The notes under the pieces are model-generated. The model worked only from the letters and a program-made list of their open reading frames with translations. It was not told the DNA's origin and did not search any database. Shown here one piece after another: positions 12,081 to 12,328 of a stretch of DNA of 12,328 nt. Each line of letters begins with the position of its first letter. Within the stretch, counting starts at the first letter, position 1. The position numbers and the translations under genes were made by a program. This DNA comes from JANNHK01 sp034408875 (lineage in GTDB: Bacteria; Actinomycetota; Acidimicrobiia; IMCC26256; PALSA-610), in NCBI GenBank assembly GCA_034408875.1, contig JAWXCJ010000230.1, positions 1 through 12,328 on the forward strand, read 5' to 3'.

Positions 12081-12328
12081 ATGGCCGGCACGGTTCGCCT
12101 CGAGATCGACGGCGCCATCGCCACGATCACGAACGACAACCCGGACAAGCACAACGCGTTCGACGACGACATGGACGCCCAGCTGTTCGACGTGTTCGCC
12201 GAGCTTGTCGGCCGGGACGACGTCCGCGCCGTCATCTGGCGCGGCGAGGGGAAGTCGTTCTCGTCGGGCCGCGACGTCGGCTCGATCGGCGCCATCGATT
12301 CGGTCGGAGCGCACCACAACCTGATGCA
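12081..12328 (+). CDS. Enoyl-CoA hydratase/isomerase family protein, N-terminal part
   Basis: From ATG 12081 (GGGAG five bases upstream) 82 codons run off the right edge. They read MAGTVRLEIDGAIATITNDN, then PDKHNAFDDDMDAQLFDVFA, and VRAVIWRGEGKSFSSGRDVG. The N-terminal beta strand, the P-x-K-x-N-A-F turn and the oxyanion-hole motif G-x-x-x-x-F-S-S-G-R-D identify a crotonase-fold protein. The usual A in S-S/A-G-A/R-D is R, which is common in this family. Catalytic residues lie beyond the window, so hydratase, isomerase or hydrolase activity cannot be distinguished. It is divergent from the Rieske oxygenase gene. Confidence 0.88.
   Translation, partial: MAGTVRLEIDGAIATITNDNPDKHNAFDDDMDAQLFDVFAELVGRDDVRAVIWRGEGKSFSSGRDVGSIGAIDSVGAHHNLM

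Noticed and set aside
10815..12317. 500-codon minus-strand ORF over the Rieske gene and the hydratase start
   Set aside because: Out-of-frame shadow made of Arg, Ala and Pro; the 421-residue frame carries all Rieske and iron ligands.

Overview
The window is GC-rich, densely packed DNA with frequent GTG starts, 4-bp start/stop overlaps, tRNA genes without an encoded CCA, and fatty-acid/aromatic-catabolism genes of mycobacterial type (EchA-like hydratases, aldehyde dehydrogenase, Rieske oxygenase). This fits a high-GC actinobacterium, perhaps Acidimicrobiia-like. The organism is an inference from gene style, since no taxonomic marker gene is present.

Layout. 1-1921: tail of an alpha/beta hydrolase, a small conserved hypothetical gene, a convergent SAM-dependent methyltransferase, and a DinB-type protein whose N-terminal pentapeptide region looks deleted. 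1923-4894: a degenerate integrated element of about 2.9 kb. It sits in the 3' half of a tRNA-Gly(UCC) gene and is bounded by a 44-bp direct repeat with one mismatch. It carries a possible tiny zinc-ribbon ORF, an excisionase-type HTH gene, a tyrosine integrase and three small unknown genes. The integrase is broken twice, by an in-frame amber codon and by apparent loss of the segment that holds the catalytic HxxR box. The three unknown genes overlap by 4 bp, the first overlapping the integrase stop.

4854-5020: tRNA-Gly(UCC) and tRNA-Pro(UGG) on the minus strand. 5046-7398: an enoyl-CoA hydratase/isomerase-family gene divergent from an aldehyde dehydrogenase gene. 7396-8349: a graveyard of fragments, namely a DUF1697 remnant, the C-terminal end of a second beta-propeller protein, an N-terminal piece of an MFS transporter beginning in an ATCGCG tandem repeat, and an orphan C-terminal fragment. 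8370-10637: a secreted protein with three fibronectin type III domains and about seven SBBP-type propeller repeats. 10760-12328: a Rieske oxygenase alpha subunit divergent from a second crotonase-family gene cut by the window end.

How it fits together. The catabolic genes suggest CoA-ester and ring/steroid-like degradation, but the substrate cannot be read from sequence. The most informative story is the element. Before insertion, tRNA-Pro, tRNA-Gly and the DinB gene would have been consecutive on the minus strand, with the DinB GTG only 4 nt after the tRNA-Gly 3' end. Insertion rebuilt the tRNA but moved DinB almost 3 kb away. The integrase then decayed, leaving the small passenger genes probably locked in place.
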